A stretch of DNA of 64,000 bases from Anthostomella pinea (taxonomy: Eukaryota; Ascomycota; Sordariomycetes; Xylariales; Xylariaceae): positions 3,038,001-3,102,000 of the forward strand of contig CAUWAG010000018.1 of assembly GCA_963556695.1 (NCBI GenBank). The letters run 5' to 3'. A program made the position numbers and the translations under genes. The first letter of the stretch is position 1. Each line of letters opens with the position of its first letter. Positions 23,594-35,327 of this stretch are shown piece after piece. The notes beneath the pieces are model-generated. The model was not told the origin of the DNA. It worked only from the letters and a program-made list of their open reading frames with translations, and did not search any database.

Positions 23594-26505
23594 TTACTCT
23601 CCGGTACCTTCCTCTGTTTCTTCAGTCTCTTTCTTCTCCGACTCCTTCTCCGTCCGGGTCTGTTTCTCCCACATGGAATGATAGCTGCCTCTGAGTTCCA
23701 GAAGCTCATGGTGCGTGCCACGCTCGACGATCTTGCCCTTCTGCAGCACCACAATCTGGTCTGAAGTTGTGATAGTGGAGAGACGATGCCTGTGGGCCCT
23801 GTTAGTATAATGATGCTGCGTCTAATCAGGTATACCCGGCGCCTGTGTACTTACGCAATTGTGATCGTGGTCCGCCCAGTCGTCACTGTCTCTAGCGCGT
23901 CCTGTATCTGTCTCTCTGTATGCGAATCTAGAGACGCAGTCGCCTCATCTAGTAACAAGATGCTTGCGTTCTTCAAGATGGCTCTTGCGATAGCAATCTA
24001 GAGTACTTGTGTCAGTAAGTGATGCCCAACTTATGCTATCATGAAGCTGTGGCTTACCCGTTGGCGTTCGCCGCCAGAGAGCTTCAGTCCCCTTTCGCCG
24101 ACCTTCGTGTCGTATTGATCTGGAAAAGCCAAAATGCGTTCGTGGATATTCGCGGCCTTGGCGGCATCATATACATCGGCCTCTGATGCCTTCGGGTTGG
24201 CATAGAGCAGGTTGTACATGATGGAGGCATTGAATAAGACAGTGTCTTGCGGTACGACTCCGATGTGCTTTCGGAGGCCATCGAGTTTGAGGTCCCGAAT
24301 ATCATGGCCGTCGACAGTCACTGATCCACTATTCACATCGTAGAACCGGAACAAGAGCTTCAGACAGGTCGACTTCCCACTGCCAGAAGACCCCACAATG
24401 GCAGTCTTCGTCCCTGGGGCAACCTTGAAGCTAATACCATCGATGGCTGGCTCCTTTCCTTGGTAGGAGAACCTGACGTCCTTAAACTCGACCTCGCCTC
24501 GAGCGGATGGGAGATCCACGGCATCTGGCTTCTCGACAATACCAGATGTTTCATTGTACTAAACATCATTAGCTCCTCGTCGTTTTTGAGCAACAGCCGC
24601 GATTGACTAACCAGTTCAAGCATGCGCTCTGCCTCGATTAAGTTGTTCTGAAGCATCGTGTAGAACGTTCCGAAGAAGTTCAGTGGGGACTGCAGCTGTG
24701 TGAAGTAGGTAATGAGGCTGACGAAGTCTGCAACGCTCTGTTGTCCGATGGATATCTTATATGCGGAGAGAGCAACAATCAACGCTGTTCCAAAAGTGAA
24801 CACAGAGCTCTGCGTCAGATTCAGCAAGTTCAAGGACCAGAGTACCATGCGCTCGGCTTTTTGATACGTCGTCACATGCCCTTTGAAACGTTCTGTCTCT
24901 GTGCCAACTGCACAATTATGTTGCACGGTTTCGTACGCCATGATGGCATCGGTCCTATAACACGGTCAGCGCGTGTTAATTCTGGAGTGGACTCTCGGCG
25001 TACTTGGCTGCATCCATATCGCGGCTTTTCGTCGTCATGTCCCTTCTTTGCCTGCCTCTGTACTTCGCCATGTACATGGTCAGGAAGATGTACGTCCACA
25101 TGATGAACAAGACGATGAGAGTATAGAAGGCGTCGTATCGGATGAAGAAGTAGACGGCAGCCACGAAGATGTCGAAGATCATCGGAAACACCTGAAACAG
25201 GAAGTTCTCAAGGAAAGTGTTCATGGCGCTGCCGCGGCTGAGAGCGCTCGTCACTTCGCCGATACGCTTACTCAGGTGGAAGTCCATCGAAAGGCCGAGG
25301 ACATGCTCAAACGCTGCGCAGGACAGGCGTCGGAACAGTGATTGCGACACGGGAATCCAGAGAACTGACCGGGCGGCACCGAGAGCGCCCTGGTTGCCTT
25401 GAAGACCACGATAGACAACATATAGGATTACTTCTTTGTAGGGAATACGATCATACCCTAGAGCTTCGACAAGCACACCAAGCTGGTAGGGAACCAAAAT
25501 GTTGACAATACGCTGCGCCACCAGGATTACCAGACAGATGACAACTGTGGCTTGGTAGAGATGCGAGTCGGACGGCCTGGAGCATATTAGGTGCTTGCAG
25601 TATCCAGGTTGTCAACGACGTTGGTGACTTACCAGAGATATGGGAACAGGACACGGAAGCCAGCAATGTAGTCAAACCAACCTGACTTTTGCGGATCCCG
25701 CTTCTTGACTTCCGCCTTGGCTGCATTGGAGTGCGTGCCACCATAGCCATTCGTAGGCCCATCACCGTTCTCCAAAAGAGACTGCCGCTCGTCGTCAGAG
25801 CCTTGGATGGGCCGTCTCAACTCATACTGTCGGCGGATCAAAGCCGCGATCATGAGACCCAGCACAGCAACTCGGACCAGGGCCAACCCGAACAAGCTAT
25901 CGAGGAGTTGAGGCGGGGTGGTGATGACTGGTTTCTGAGACTCGAAGACAGCTGCAATGACTATCTCCAGAAATACCCCGATGATCCAGGCGTGGCAATG
26001 CGGAACTGTTGGTGTCCATGGGCCATCTGGATCCGGCAACAAGCCAGCGAGGAAGTAGAATAGGACTCCGATGTGAGATGCCTGCCGATTAGTTTAATTC
26101 ATTGACGTTACTGTCAAGGGACACGTACTAAATATGCGCTGTACGGGAAGTTGGAGGGCTCAAGGACGTCATCACGGCCGGCAAAAGCATTCCATATCAC
26201 CAGTATGATGCTGGTCAGCTACGTGTTTAAAGGTCAGTTACATGTAGTAACAGGGCATCTAGTGTCCAAAGACATGCGTGACTTACCAGCAGGGGGGTCA
26301 AGAGCAGCTGCAGCCCCCTGATAAGCTTTGCATAGAAGCGTTGAATCCTCTCAGCCTTGTCCTTGTCCTCATCCAGCGCAGCAGCCCTGTCGTCGACGCG
26401 TGACGAGGAGCGGTAGCGGATCAATTGCGACACGAATAGGGTCGCAAACAGGCCGCACGGGTACAGATAGAAGGCGACTTCTAGTCCCCGCCTGACTCCG
26501 GCCAT
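23594..26505 (-). CDS. HMT1/ABCB6-type vacuolar half-size ABC transporter
   Basis: Eight minus-strand exons (26505-26287, 26218-26129, 26081-25633, 25576-25004, 24954-24612, 24558-24058, 23997-23855, 23789-23594) give 837 residues, matching the roughly 830 of S. pombe Hmt1. The first 220 residues contain several hydrophobic helices, the extra N-terminal TMD0 of this subfamily, then a polar linker. The ABC membrane domain follows ([40 protein letters not shown]). The nucleotide-binding domain has GSSGSGKST (Walker A), KLSGGERQR (signature), [13 protein letters not shown] (Walker B) and AHRLST (H-loop). Family members move glutathione- or phytochelatin-complexed metals into vacuoles and confer heavy-metal tolerance; substrate here is inferred. 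The ATG at 26505 is chosen because it starts directly at TMD0; an in-frame region upstream has weaker support. The tail is acidic and Thr-rich. Confidence 0.92.
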
Positions 26506-26850
26506 GACTGCTGCAAAGAACGGGGGATTTTGACGCGTTATCGAAGGTTGTTTGTTGAATGTCAATCGATGCAATGGATGAATTTCCGGGTGGCCCGACA
26601 AGTTTCAAGCCGCTCGCTGTCCGATGGGCCGATTGCTAAAAACGACAGGGGACGCCCGTAGACATCGTGCGCAGAGCGGCTCTGCACTGTACGCATACAG
26701 TACAGTCACATTAGTAAGCACGCAATTCCGTTATCTCCGAATAAACCCGAGGCTCCTGCTTATATCCGAATCAGGGATGTGTACGACAGTTGCAGTGTTT
26801 TACACCGTTGGTGACTAAAGAGGCAAGGACTTTGCTTATTATAATACCTA

Positions 26851-27285
26851 CTAGTCAGACTGTCGTCTACAGCCAAATGACCAGGAACGTTCAGCGAAGC
26901 TACCCACGCCAGGTTTCTTCTTCTTTTGCACGCCTGCTGCGATGACCTCGAAACCAGGCGCTATGTTAATTGGTGGCGCCTTCGCCTTCCACGACCCGGA
27001 ATGCTTCGACCAAGCATAATTTTGCTCGAAACCGCCGCTGGTTTCGACCCAGTCCTGGTCCCTGAACATGCGCCTTTTATCACTCAGGTCGGCCGACTCG
27101 TACAGATTCGTAGAGATCATTTCGGAGATTGGGGATGGTCGTGATTGAGCGCGTTGGTCAGACGTTTGCAGACAGAAGCGTGCGTGCTTCAACACCAGTC
27201 CGAAGGCTCATATATATGGACCGACTTGGATCTTGACAGTTACCAAGACAAGGAGAGTTGCGGCGATACTGCGACGTACAGCCAT
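26851..27285 (-). CDS. Possible small secreted protein (weak)
   Basis: A minus-strand ATG at 27285 begins a signal-peptide-like stretch (MAVRRSIAATLLVLVTVK). An intron from a GTAACT donor near 27243 to an AAG acceptor near 27187 would join it in phase to an open frame of about 112 residues ending at 26851 (containing RRMFRDQDWVETSGGFEQN and INIAPGFEVIAAGV). The resulting protein of about 126 residues has few cysteines and matches no family I recognise. Evidence against: the donor and branch site are poor, and splicing removes part of the hydrophobic core. It would be divergently transcribed from the gluconolactonase-like gene. It may be chance. Confidence 0.22.
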
Positions 27286-27643
27286 GGTGGATGCTGCGAT
27301 CCAGGTTTGTTGATATCGGGCAGTGGTATGGGACTCTCCTGTTCTCCCTAGGAACTCCTCATCCTCTAGTCCAGCGTCATTCCCGGCTGCTTCCCTAGTT
27401 CGTGCGGGGCCCCAATCTATCACCTGAGTCCCATAACGGGCGCGTGTCGAGGCCCACCTCCACCGCTGCCTCGTGAGCACTCATGTCCCGGACGACGACA
27501 CCGCGACACGCGAGGCAGATGTGGCTACAAAAGCCCGAATACTTAGCAGATTGGGTACTGGGTGCCATACCGTTGGTATCAGCATATCGAACACCCACGG
27601 CATACACATCACGGGACCTAACGTTAAGCTGGCCACCAACACC

Positions 27644-28866
27644 ATGACAGCGCGCTTCGTGGCACATGATGAAGAAGCGTTCCGCAAGATCCTCGGCCCA
27701 GAGCCAACCCTGGAGCTCCTCCTAGAGGACAACAGCTACCCGTTCGCCCACGAAGCCGGAGTGTACCTTCAGTCCTCGGATGCGCTGTTCGTCACGAGCA
27801 ATCGGTTCCGCGACCCCGATTCAGAGCAGCAGCGCGTGCAGATCTCCAAAGTCGTGATCGGTGGCGCATCAAGAGGACGCGGCACCGTGCGAGAGGAAGT
27901 CGACTCTTCTGCGGTCCCGATGGGGAACGGCGGTGTCAATTATGGCGAAGACAGTATCTTATTCTGTGCACAGGGTTCTCAGGAGCTGCCAAGCGGCCTA
28001 TACGTTATGAAGACATGGGCGCCATACGAGACTAGCTTGTTGCTCTCTGGCTACCACGGTCGCCCTTTCAATTCAGTCAACGATGTCGTGATACATACGG
28101 ATGGATCTATCTGGTTTACCGATCCTCCTTGTATGTGCATTTTCGAGTCTCTTATTGCCCCTTCTGGCCGTGTCTGAGGGGCGAATTACCTCTTTTAGCC
28201 TGTGTTAAAAGCCTTTGCTCCCGAGACACGCATTCCGACTCTTTGTTTCACGTCGAAAAGGAGTAAATATTGACTCTAATTTGCTACCAGATGGCTACGA
28301 ACAGGGGTACCGACCAAGGCCAAAACTCCCTAGCCAGGTGTACCGGTATAACCCCAAGACCAAAAGCATTCGGGCGATGGTCGATGGCCTGGGTCACCCG
28401 AATGGTATCTGCTTCTCCCCAGATGAGAGGACGGTATATATCACGGATACCGATTGGTACCATGGTGGAGGGAGCACTGACGATGCGAAGGCTTCGACTA
28501 TGTAAATCCCCCAAAAATCCAAGCTATCCCATGAGATGTCTACTGAACTGTAACACCAGCTACGCTTTTGATGTGATGTTTTATCACGAAGAGCCGTTTC
28601 TGACGAATCGAAGACTATTCGCAATGGCGGACAAGGGTATACCAGATGGCATCAAATGCGATATGGATGGCAATGTGTACAGTGGCTGCGGAGACGGAGT
28701 CAACGTCTGGTCCCCAGGCGGTGTGTTATTGGGGCGAGTTATAGTGGAGGGAGGTGCAGCGAACTTCTGCTTCGGAAAAAGGGGCGAGATGTTTATCCTG
28801 AACGAGACTCGACTGTGGCGAGCACAGCTCGGTATTCATGTGCGAGGGGCGCTACTGGGCATCTAG
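27644..28866 (+). CDS. SMP-30/gluconolactonase-like six-bladed propeller enzyme
   Basis: Exons 27644-28130, 28291-28501 and 28560-28866 encode 334 residues with phase kept at both junctions. Motifs typical of fungal SMP-30/gluconolactonase/LRE-like proteins occur in order: YPFAHEAGVYLQSSDALFVT, PFNSVNDVVIHTDGSIWFTD, then GYEQGYRPRPKLPSQVYRY, HPNGICFSPDERTVYITDTD, and IPDGIKCDMDGNVYSGCGDG. The Asn of NDV and the Asp of ITDTD fit the metal-binding positions of this fold. Family members hydrolyse sugar lactones or other lactones using a divalent metal. The ATG at 27644 is the first that directly precedes the conserved start (MTARFVAHDEEAFRKILGP); there may be an upstream signal-peptide exon that I could not identify, since many fungal relatives are secreted and somewhat longer. 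The 160-nt first intron is longer than most here. It precedes a sugar transporter in the same orientation. Confidence 0.85.
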
Positions 28867-30082
28867 ATTCCAAGGCCAACTGTTCGAGACCGTAGGTAGC
28901 AGGAAGACTGCGATCTCACCTCTTAATCCACGGGAACCCCAGATCAGCCGTCTTCCCCGCGTTATTTGATATGGGGCCCCTGATACCTGTTGTTCAGCTG
29001 GCCACTTAGTCTGGGGCCAATTATGCAAGAGTTGAGGTAGAACGCTCGAGACCCTACGCTCTGAATGCGCTCAAGGCCTCGAAGCGGTTGTCAACGATGG
29101 CATACCAACGCCGGGGGCCGGGGCATGACCGGATAGGGGTACATGAACTCACATGCTAGGGGTCACGAGACTGAGGTCCGCCTCGTTTACAGTTCCAAGA
29201 CTGCCTAATGTACTTTTGTGGAGGCTGAGAGTTCCATGTCTCTGGTCACATAAGGAATCGTCCGGCAAGTTGTACCGAAGAGTGGTCAATGAATGGGTCA
29301 GTGTGGGCGGGGCTGGAACCCGGAAAAGCACTGGCTCAAAGCGACCATGTTATCGTAAGTAAAAACCAGGTCCCATGAAAAGAGGCTGACCTGATTGCTG
29401 CTAATGAGAGTGAGACTTGAAAGTCATACATGTCCATAGGGGCACGGCTGCTGTCATATACTCATAAGTCTCCGTACGCACCATGTTAAGAGGATTCCAG
29501 ATCACACATCAAATGGAACTTTGGGGATACTGTAATAAGTAGACAGAAATAAGCAGCTTTGGTTTGATACGCCACTTCCAATGCTTATTCCATGGCGCTT
29601 ATTCCGAATCGTTAAATGAACCATTTAAACGTTTGCTGGAAGGGTCGTGTACGGAAGACTTATGAGGGCTCAGTGCATCTTGGACGACCTACGGGCAGAC
29701 CATCCTCACGACGGGAACAACTCCATCTCAGAACATGCACAGGAACCTTACATGGCTCTGCCAGCTGGGGCGCTGTTTGGAAATCTCGCTTCTCGTTACG
29801 TTCTCCAAAGCCTCACCTCACCACCTTGGGACACATGACGAGGACGCAGCCCCCCGGATACAATGAGCCATAAGGATGGGTGAGCGGCGCGAGTCGAGGT
29901 CAAAAGAACAGATCCACTCCTGACCTCGACGCGCGACATTGCACCCACAACCCCAGGCCTGTCATGAGCTAGCCCCCATAGCTCCAGAAAACTAACCTCG
30001 ACGATCGAGGAAAGGGGGAAAGCCCGGCCGCCTGGGTCGCGTGAGCGGTGGTGGCACCACGCCCTACAGCATCCCCACACAT
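28867..30082. other. Intergenic region
   Basis: About 1.2 kb between two codirectional genes. No supported coding sequence. It should contain the lactonase 3' UTR and upstream promoter of the transporter. Confidence 0.5.
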
Positions 30083-30124
30083 CTGGGGAGACAAGTCTGG
30101 GGGGTGGGGAGACAAGTCTGGGGA
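30083..30124 (+). promoter_or_regulatory. Duplicated 18-bp element with CreA-type sites upstream of the sugar transporter
   Basis: The 18-mer GGGGAGACAAGTCTGGGG occurs at 30085-30102 and again at 30106-30123, separated by 3 bp. It contains the dyad AGACAAGTCT. CTGGGG, which fits the CreA/Cre1 consensus SYGGRG, occurs three times (30083, 30097, 30118). A TTTAAAAAG stretch at about 30138 may serve as the TATA element, about 140 bp before the ATG. CreA mediates glucose repression of sugar transport genes in filamentous fungi; its action here is inferred. Confidence 0.5.
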
Positions 30125-30274
30125 GGACGAGGAGCGTTTAAAAAGCTTCAAGTTTCTCTTCCCTCCGACCACGTCCACATCGCGTGTCAATCACTTGGCA
30201 CAGTTGAAGCTTCAGGTCTAGTTCTTGGCAGAGGACCCCGAGCATCGAGTAGATTAGTCGAGTCCACCGCGAAC

Positions 30275-32438
30275 ATGAAGCCCATCAGCGCCCCCTTCAC
30301 CGTGTTCACGGACCGCATGCGCGGGCGAGGCGACAAGACGAAATGGATCGAGTACATGATTACGGCCGCATGTGCCATTGGCAACATGTTATTCGGATAC
30401 GACCAGGGTAAGTGGCCGTCGCTGCGCTTTCAGAAGACCGGATAGCCAACTGATAATCGGCCCTTGATAGGTGTTATGGGCGGGTTCCTCACCAGTGCTC
30501 CATTCGAGAAGACCTTCCCCGAGATCTCGAACGGCAACGCCACACTCCAGGGCTTGACAGTCGCCATCTACGAGATCGGGTGCGCGGTCGGTGCCTTGAG
30601 TGTCATTCTCGGCGGCGACAGATTTGGTAGGCGGATCACGGTGATGCTGGGACAGACCATCCTCATCGTCGGGTCTATCCTGCAGGCATCGTCTTACAGT
30701 CTTGCCCAGCTTATCGTTGGTCGAATCGTCAGTAAGTTCATGACAAGTGTGGGATCTTGGCAGCACGGTGGTTTGGTGGCTGACATATGCGGCAGCTGGT
30801 GTTGGTAATGGTATGGCAGTAGCCGTGCTTCCGACTTGGAACGCCGAGTGCTCGCGTGCCGAGAATCGAGGCCGTGCCGTCCTTTGGCAGTTGAACGTCA
30901 ACATTGTAGGTTAAGTCCTATTCAAAGACTCCAGCCGAGGGCATCACGTTGATTGTGCCTAGCTTGGCATTGCGATTGCCTACTGGGTCGATTACGGCGT
31001 CAATCAGTCCGCTGCGACGGCCAATACCGGTTGGGCTTGGAGATTTCCGCTGGCACTGCAGATCGTCTTTGCCCTGATCACGATCTTCCTCTCGTTCTTT
31101 CTACCTGGTGAGTTTCACGTCCAAGGCTACCTCTACGCGGGCTCTGTACTGACTGTGTCCTTCCAGAGTCACCCAGAGTCTTGGTCAGGCTACGCCGCCT
31201 GGATGATGCTCGTGACGTTATGGATATGCTATCCGTGGTCGAAGACCCCGATTTGCGCGCTGAAGAAACGGTCAGTTCCCTACAATACCGAATCGCTATC
31301 TTGGCCAAGGGCTAACTTGGAGTAAGAGTCTCGCCATGTCGTTCATCAAGCAGAACCTCGATGAAGAAGCAGAGACCGAGACGGGATGGGGCGACATCTT
31401 CACCCAAGGGCGGCCGCGATTCTTTCAACGTATGGTATTGGCTGTTGTCTCCCTCTGCATGCTTCAGATCAGTGGTATCAATTTGATCACGTATTACGCG
31501 TAAGTCCAGTCTGAAACCATCACCATATCGTTTCTCTGAGCATAACTAAGTCTCTGTCTCCGTACAGGCCCGTAATCTTCGAGAACACGCTTGGAATGTC
31601 TCGCAACACCAGTCTTCTTGTCACGGGTTTCAACGGCCTGGAGTACTGGCTCGCAACCTTCATCCCAATTCCCCTCGTCGATCGCATCGGCCGTCGACCC
31701 ATTATGCTCGTGTGTGCTGTCGGACAGAGTTTGAGCATGGCTGTCCTGGCGATAACCATTTCGTACCCTGATAACAAAACTGCGGGTTATGTTGCGGCCG
31801 TTTTCCTATTGTAAGCCACGCTCCTCATTCCCAGACCCTTAGGCCATCAATCACATACTGACGAGACATCACCCGCTTAGCGTCTTCAACACATTCTTGG
31901 CGATCGGGTTCGATGGAATCCCGTTTCTGCTGCCCGTCGAACTCACGCCGCTGCAGACGCGTGGAAAGTCGGTTGCGATCGCCAATGGGTTCTTCTGGCT
32001 TTTCAGTAAGACCCCACTGCTATGCATCTTGACCCTGAGGATCACACTACTAACGAGATGAAGACTTCCTCATCGTGATGGTATCCCCCCTCATGATCTC
32101 TAACCTCAAATACGGCACCTACATCGTATGGACGGCGACCAACGCCTGCTTCCTCCCGATTGTCTATTTCCTCAGTAAGTCCAAGCGACGGCCGCGCACC
32201 TCCTCTCCGATATCCCCTATCTGACCTTGGCTTCACAGTTCCCGAGACGGCAAAAGCAAGCCTTGAAGACATCGACATCTTCTTCGAGGAGAACCCCAAG
32301 TGGATCATCGGGCCGGGGTCCAGCAAGAAGCTCGCGGCCATCATGTCGAACCGGGAAGCAAACGAGAGATCGGCCAAGGAGAGCGATCTTGTGGCGAAGG
32401 ACAAGGTGGAAGCTATCGAAGACATCAAAATGCAGTAG
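30275..32438 (+). CDS. MFS sugar transporter (sugar porter family)
   Basis: Ten exons (30275-30407, 30471-30731, 30796-30905, 30963-31107, 31167-31270, 31327-31499, 31568-31810, 31881-32005, 32064-32174, 32239-32438) encode 534 residues with every junction in phase. Sugar porter signatures appear in order: LFGYDQGVMGGFL in TM1, GGDRFGRR after TM2, WQLNVNILGIAIAYWVDYG, LPESPRVLVR at the end of TM6, QISGINLITYYAPVIFE in TM7, VDRIGRRP, and IPETAKASLEDIDIFFEENP at the C-terminus. Twelve helices fit. It should import a hexose or disaccharide by proton symport at the plasma membrane; the substrate cannot be told from sequence. Exon 6 uses an AAG acceptor. Its promoter carries a duplicated block with CreA-type motifs, suggesting glucose repression. 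Confidence 0.92.
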
Positions 32439-33164
32439 CTATCAAACTGGAATTGGGGTTAGGGACGTATTGAGAAGTCCGCGGGTACTTCATGGCTAAA
32501 CCAATCACACCACTCTAGGACTCAAAAGCTCGCTCATCTAGTCGTGCGTGACAGCTCAAGGTCAAACCGAGATAACTGGTGTGGATTTGCGGGTGGCAAG
32601 GCGATGTGTGACTTGTTGATTAACCTCAATTCACATGAAATCCTCATTGTGTGTCCCGTTCCTCCGAGAGCCAGTCGCAAGAAGGGGGATGCATCGCTTG
32701 CGCAGTACTGGGCCTATCGGCGAAGCTCTGCGCAAGCTTTACCCCGTCTATTCAAGTGGCATCTCTGGCTCTTGACAGATCCAAAAGCGTTTGATCATGA
32801 TGAATACTCAAAGCCAGACGCAGATTGGTGATGAGACATTCAATTCAGTGATGGCCAGTGTCAGCTAACCAAGCCCCTGGACCTATGTGCTATCTTCAGT
32901 TCTTGGCGTTTTAGATCCCATTTAGAGCTATTACTCTAGAACAGGACAGAAATGATGCAGTTGCAGTCTACCTTAATGCCAATGAATGCATGCACCTTGT
33001 AGGGGCTTTTAGACTAAATGTTCGACAGTTAGATGGAAGATTGAATATGACTAGGAGTATGGTCTCCGAGGCCGCCATGGAATCAGCGTGACGTGCCCCT
33101 AGACTCTAAGAGAGCTGCCTCTGTGACAACCTCAGTCTGATGGTGCTGTCTACAACTTAGAAGA
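32439..33164. other. Intergenic region between convergent genes
   Basis: Contains the 3' UTRs of the sugar transporter and the AAA ATPase gene. No coding sequence or repeat was seen. Confidence 0.5.
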
Positions 33165-35327
33165 CTAGTCCTCGTCCTTCACACCACGCAGCCCAAGCCC
33201 CTGGAGGCTCTTCGGCACTGCAGGTTCGGTGGTCGGATCCCCGCGTGCCTGCGTCTCCTTATTGAAATCCGCCTGGAACTCCCCGACCGTTTCCAACACG
33301 TCTCGAACCTGATCGGCACCGAAGTTGCTCTTCTCGGCGAGAGCAAGAGCATATGCCGTGCGGACGGTGTTCTTGATCTGCCGTCCGTTGACGTTGAACG
33401 CTGCAAGCTCGCGCAGGACCTCTGGCGGCCAGTCTTTGGCCTCGAAATTTGGGGTCCGCTGGAGGAACAGCTTCCATAGCTGTTCACGAGCGCCGGCGTC
33501 GAGGGGGTTGTACTTCAAGGCGAGGTGAATTCGAGACTGGAAGGCGAGATCGAAAGAGTTGATGCGGTTGGTTGTGAGGAATAGGACTCCGGAGAAGTAC
33601 TCTAGAGTGCGGAGGAAGACTAGTTCATTAATTAGCAGACGTGATCACATGTGGCCATTGAAGCATCGCAGTGGACTTACTCGAAACAAGACTGTTACGT
33701 GCGAGGTCATGTGAAGACCTCTTCTCCAAGAACACATCCGCCTCATCAATAAGAAGCACAGCATTCCAAGTCGTGACATGCTTCAAAACCTTCCTGAGAC
33801 TCGAGTCGACAGTCTTGACATCTGATCCCAGCTCGCCCGACATCATGACATAGAGGGGGCGTTTGATATCGTCAGCGATGCTCTCGGCCGTAAATGTTTT
33901 TCCGATCCCAGGTTCACCATGCAGAAGGAAGATGCACCCTCTTCCTTTACCTTGAATAAGATCGTCGAAGCCATCTCCTCCACCCGATGTGTGTTTGGTG
34001 GTGAGCGCGCGAATGAGGCGCTTCTGCTTGCTGGGCAGCAAGAGCGCGTCAAAAGCGCCGTCATCGAACACAATGTCATCGAGGAGGTCGACGAAGAACC
34101 AGCACCAGCTCTTCTCGGTCAGCGAGAAACCACTCAAGGCGAAGTGGCACATCATGTAGTCGTCTTCGGTTATATCGGCTGGCTTGATGTTCTTCACCTC
34201 GCCAATTGTGATATCGCTGTCGGTGCGTTCGTCAATGAACGACTTGCAGTCGAGCATAACCCGACCGTGGAGCTATTCAGACGTAAGCTTCTTGTTCGGT
34301 AACGGGGTATTTGGAAGGATCTTACCTTGATAAACTCCTCGGGGTAAGAGGTGCTTGCTCTTCCAGCATAGTTGACAGTTTTTACCTTGTCCACCGCAAT
34401 AGCGTCGCCAGAGTAAGCCCGGTATTGGATGCCTGTCAGACTACAATACTTTCGACCGCGGTAGACCAGATATTTCCGCAGTGCGTACTGATCTGAGTGG
34501 AACTTGAAGGGATAGCAGCGAAGCTTAGAGACTTCTCTGATCCCGTCGAACGCGGAGATATCAATTGGACGGTGAATGTAGCCGAACTTGGCTCCATCAT
34601 GTGCGAACGCTTTGGTTGTGACGGTCCACCGTGGCGGGCAACCAGAGCCCCCAGCATTGAAGGTGACCTTGACAATCTTGTTGACGTACTGATCGTAGGA
34701 TTTGCCGCCAAAGACGAAGTCATCAGGCTTGAAGAGCATCCATAAGTCCTTGAAATCGACGCAGAGAACATCGGCTTCCATACCGTCTTCAAAGCGATGA
34801 ATATCTCGACGAAATTCCTTCTCCACGAGATTGTTAACGAGAGCGATGTGTCGCTTCGCCATAGGATCGTGTAGGCTATCCTTGTAGCTCTTCAGTTCCC
34901 TCCTGTAGTGGAAAAGACAGGCAAGGGCTGAGAATTCCGAGGAGCCCGTAAGGGTGACGCTTCCACTGAAATTCTGATCGGGGTAACTCCCGACGACCTC
35001 ACGGAGAGCCTGACGAATGTGAGGGGACCGGATCTCCAGGTTGACCTTTTCGATCCTGCTGTCTCGTGTGTAGTACTTGTACAGCCTCATGGCGAACTTG
35101 CCGTCGTCTTTCAGATCGGCATCTTGGTCAAGCTCAACCTCCTTGACCGACCTCTTCCCTTCGGCGTCATATCGTGCTTCGTACTCTTTTACCTCACACT
35201 TCATCTCCTTAGGTTGGGCTGGAGGCTCCTCGGTAGTCTTCCCATCGTCGGCGTTGGAGGCTGATGAACTGGCGCCTTGTGCGGTGGCCGAGTCAGTCAC
35301 GATCTCAAAGTCGTCACTTCGTGCCAT
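33165..35327 (-). CDS. AAA+ ATPase with N-terminal DUF7025-like region
   Basis: Exons 35327-34326, 34272-33681 and 33619-33165 encode 682 residues with phase kept. The first 330 residues form a non-ATPase region typical of a large fungal family (VLCVDFKDLWMLFKPDDFVF, PPRWTVTTKAFAHDGAKFGY, FKVRGR-like SLTGIQYRAYSGDA), followed by the conserved linker MMCHFALSGFSLTEKSWCW. The AAA module has GEPGIGKT (Walker A, about residue 453), AVLLIDEADVFLEKR (Walker B, about 510), a sensor-1 LTTNRINSFD, and an arginine-rich SRIHLALKYNPL second region of homology. The C-terminus is a helical lid (VNGRQIKNTVRTAYALA). Such proteins are thought to remodel or unfold protein substrates, but the cellular role of this family is largely unknown and no partner is evident here. 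The first 60 residues are acidic and disordered. Confidence 0.88.

Noticed and set aside
18000..32500. Secondary metabolite or sugar-use gene cluster
   Set aside because: No synthase, synthetase, P450 or pathway regulator; the lactonase and sugar transporter are adjacent but their neighbours are housekeeping genes.
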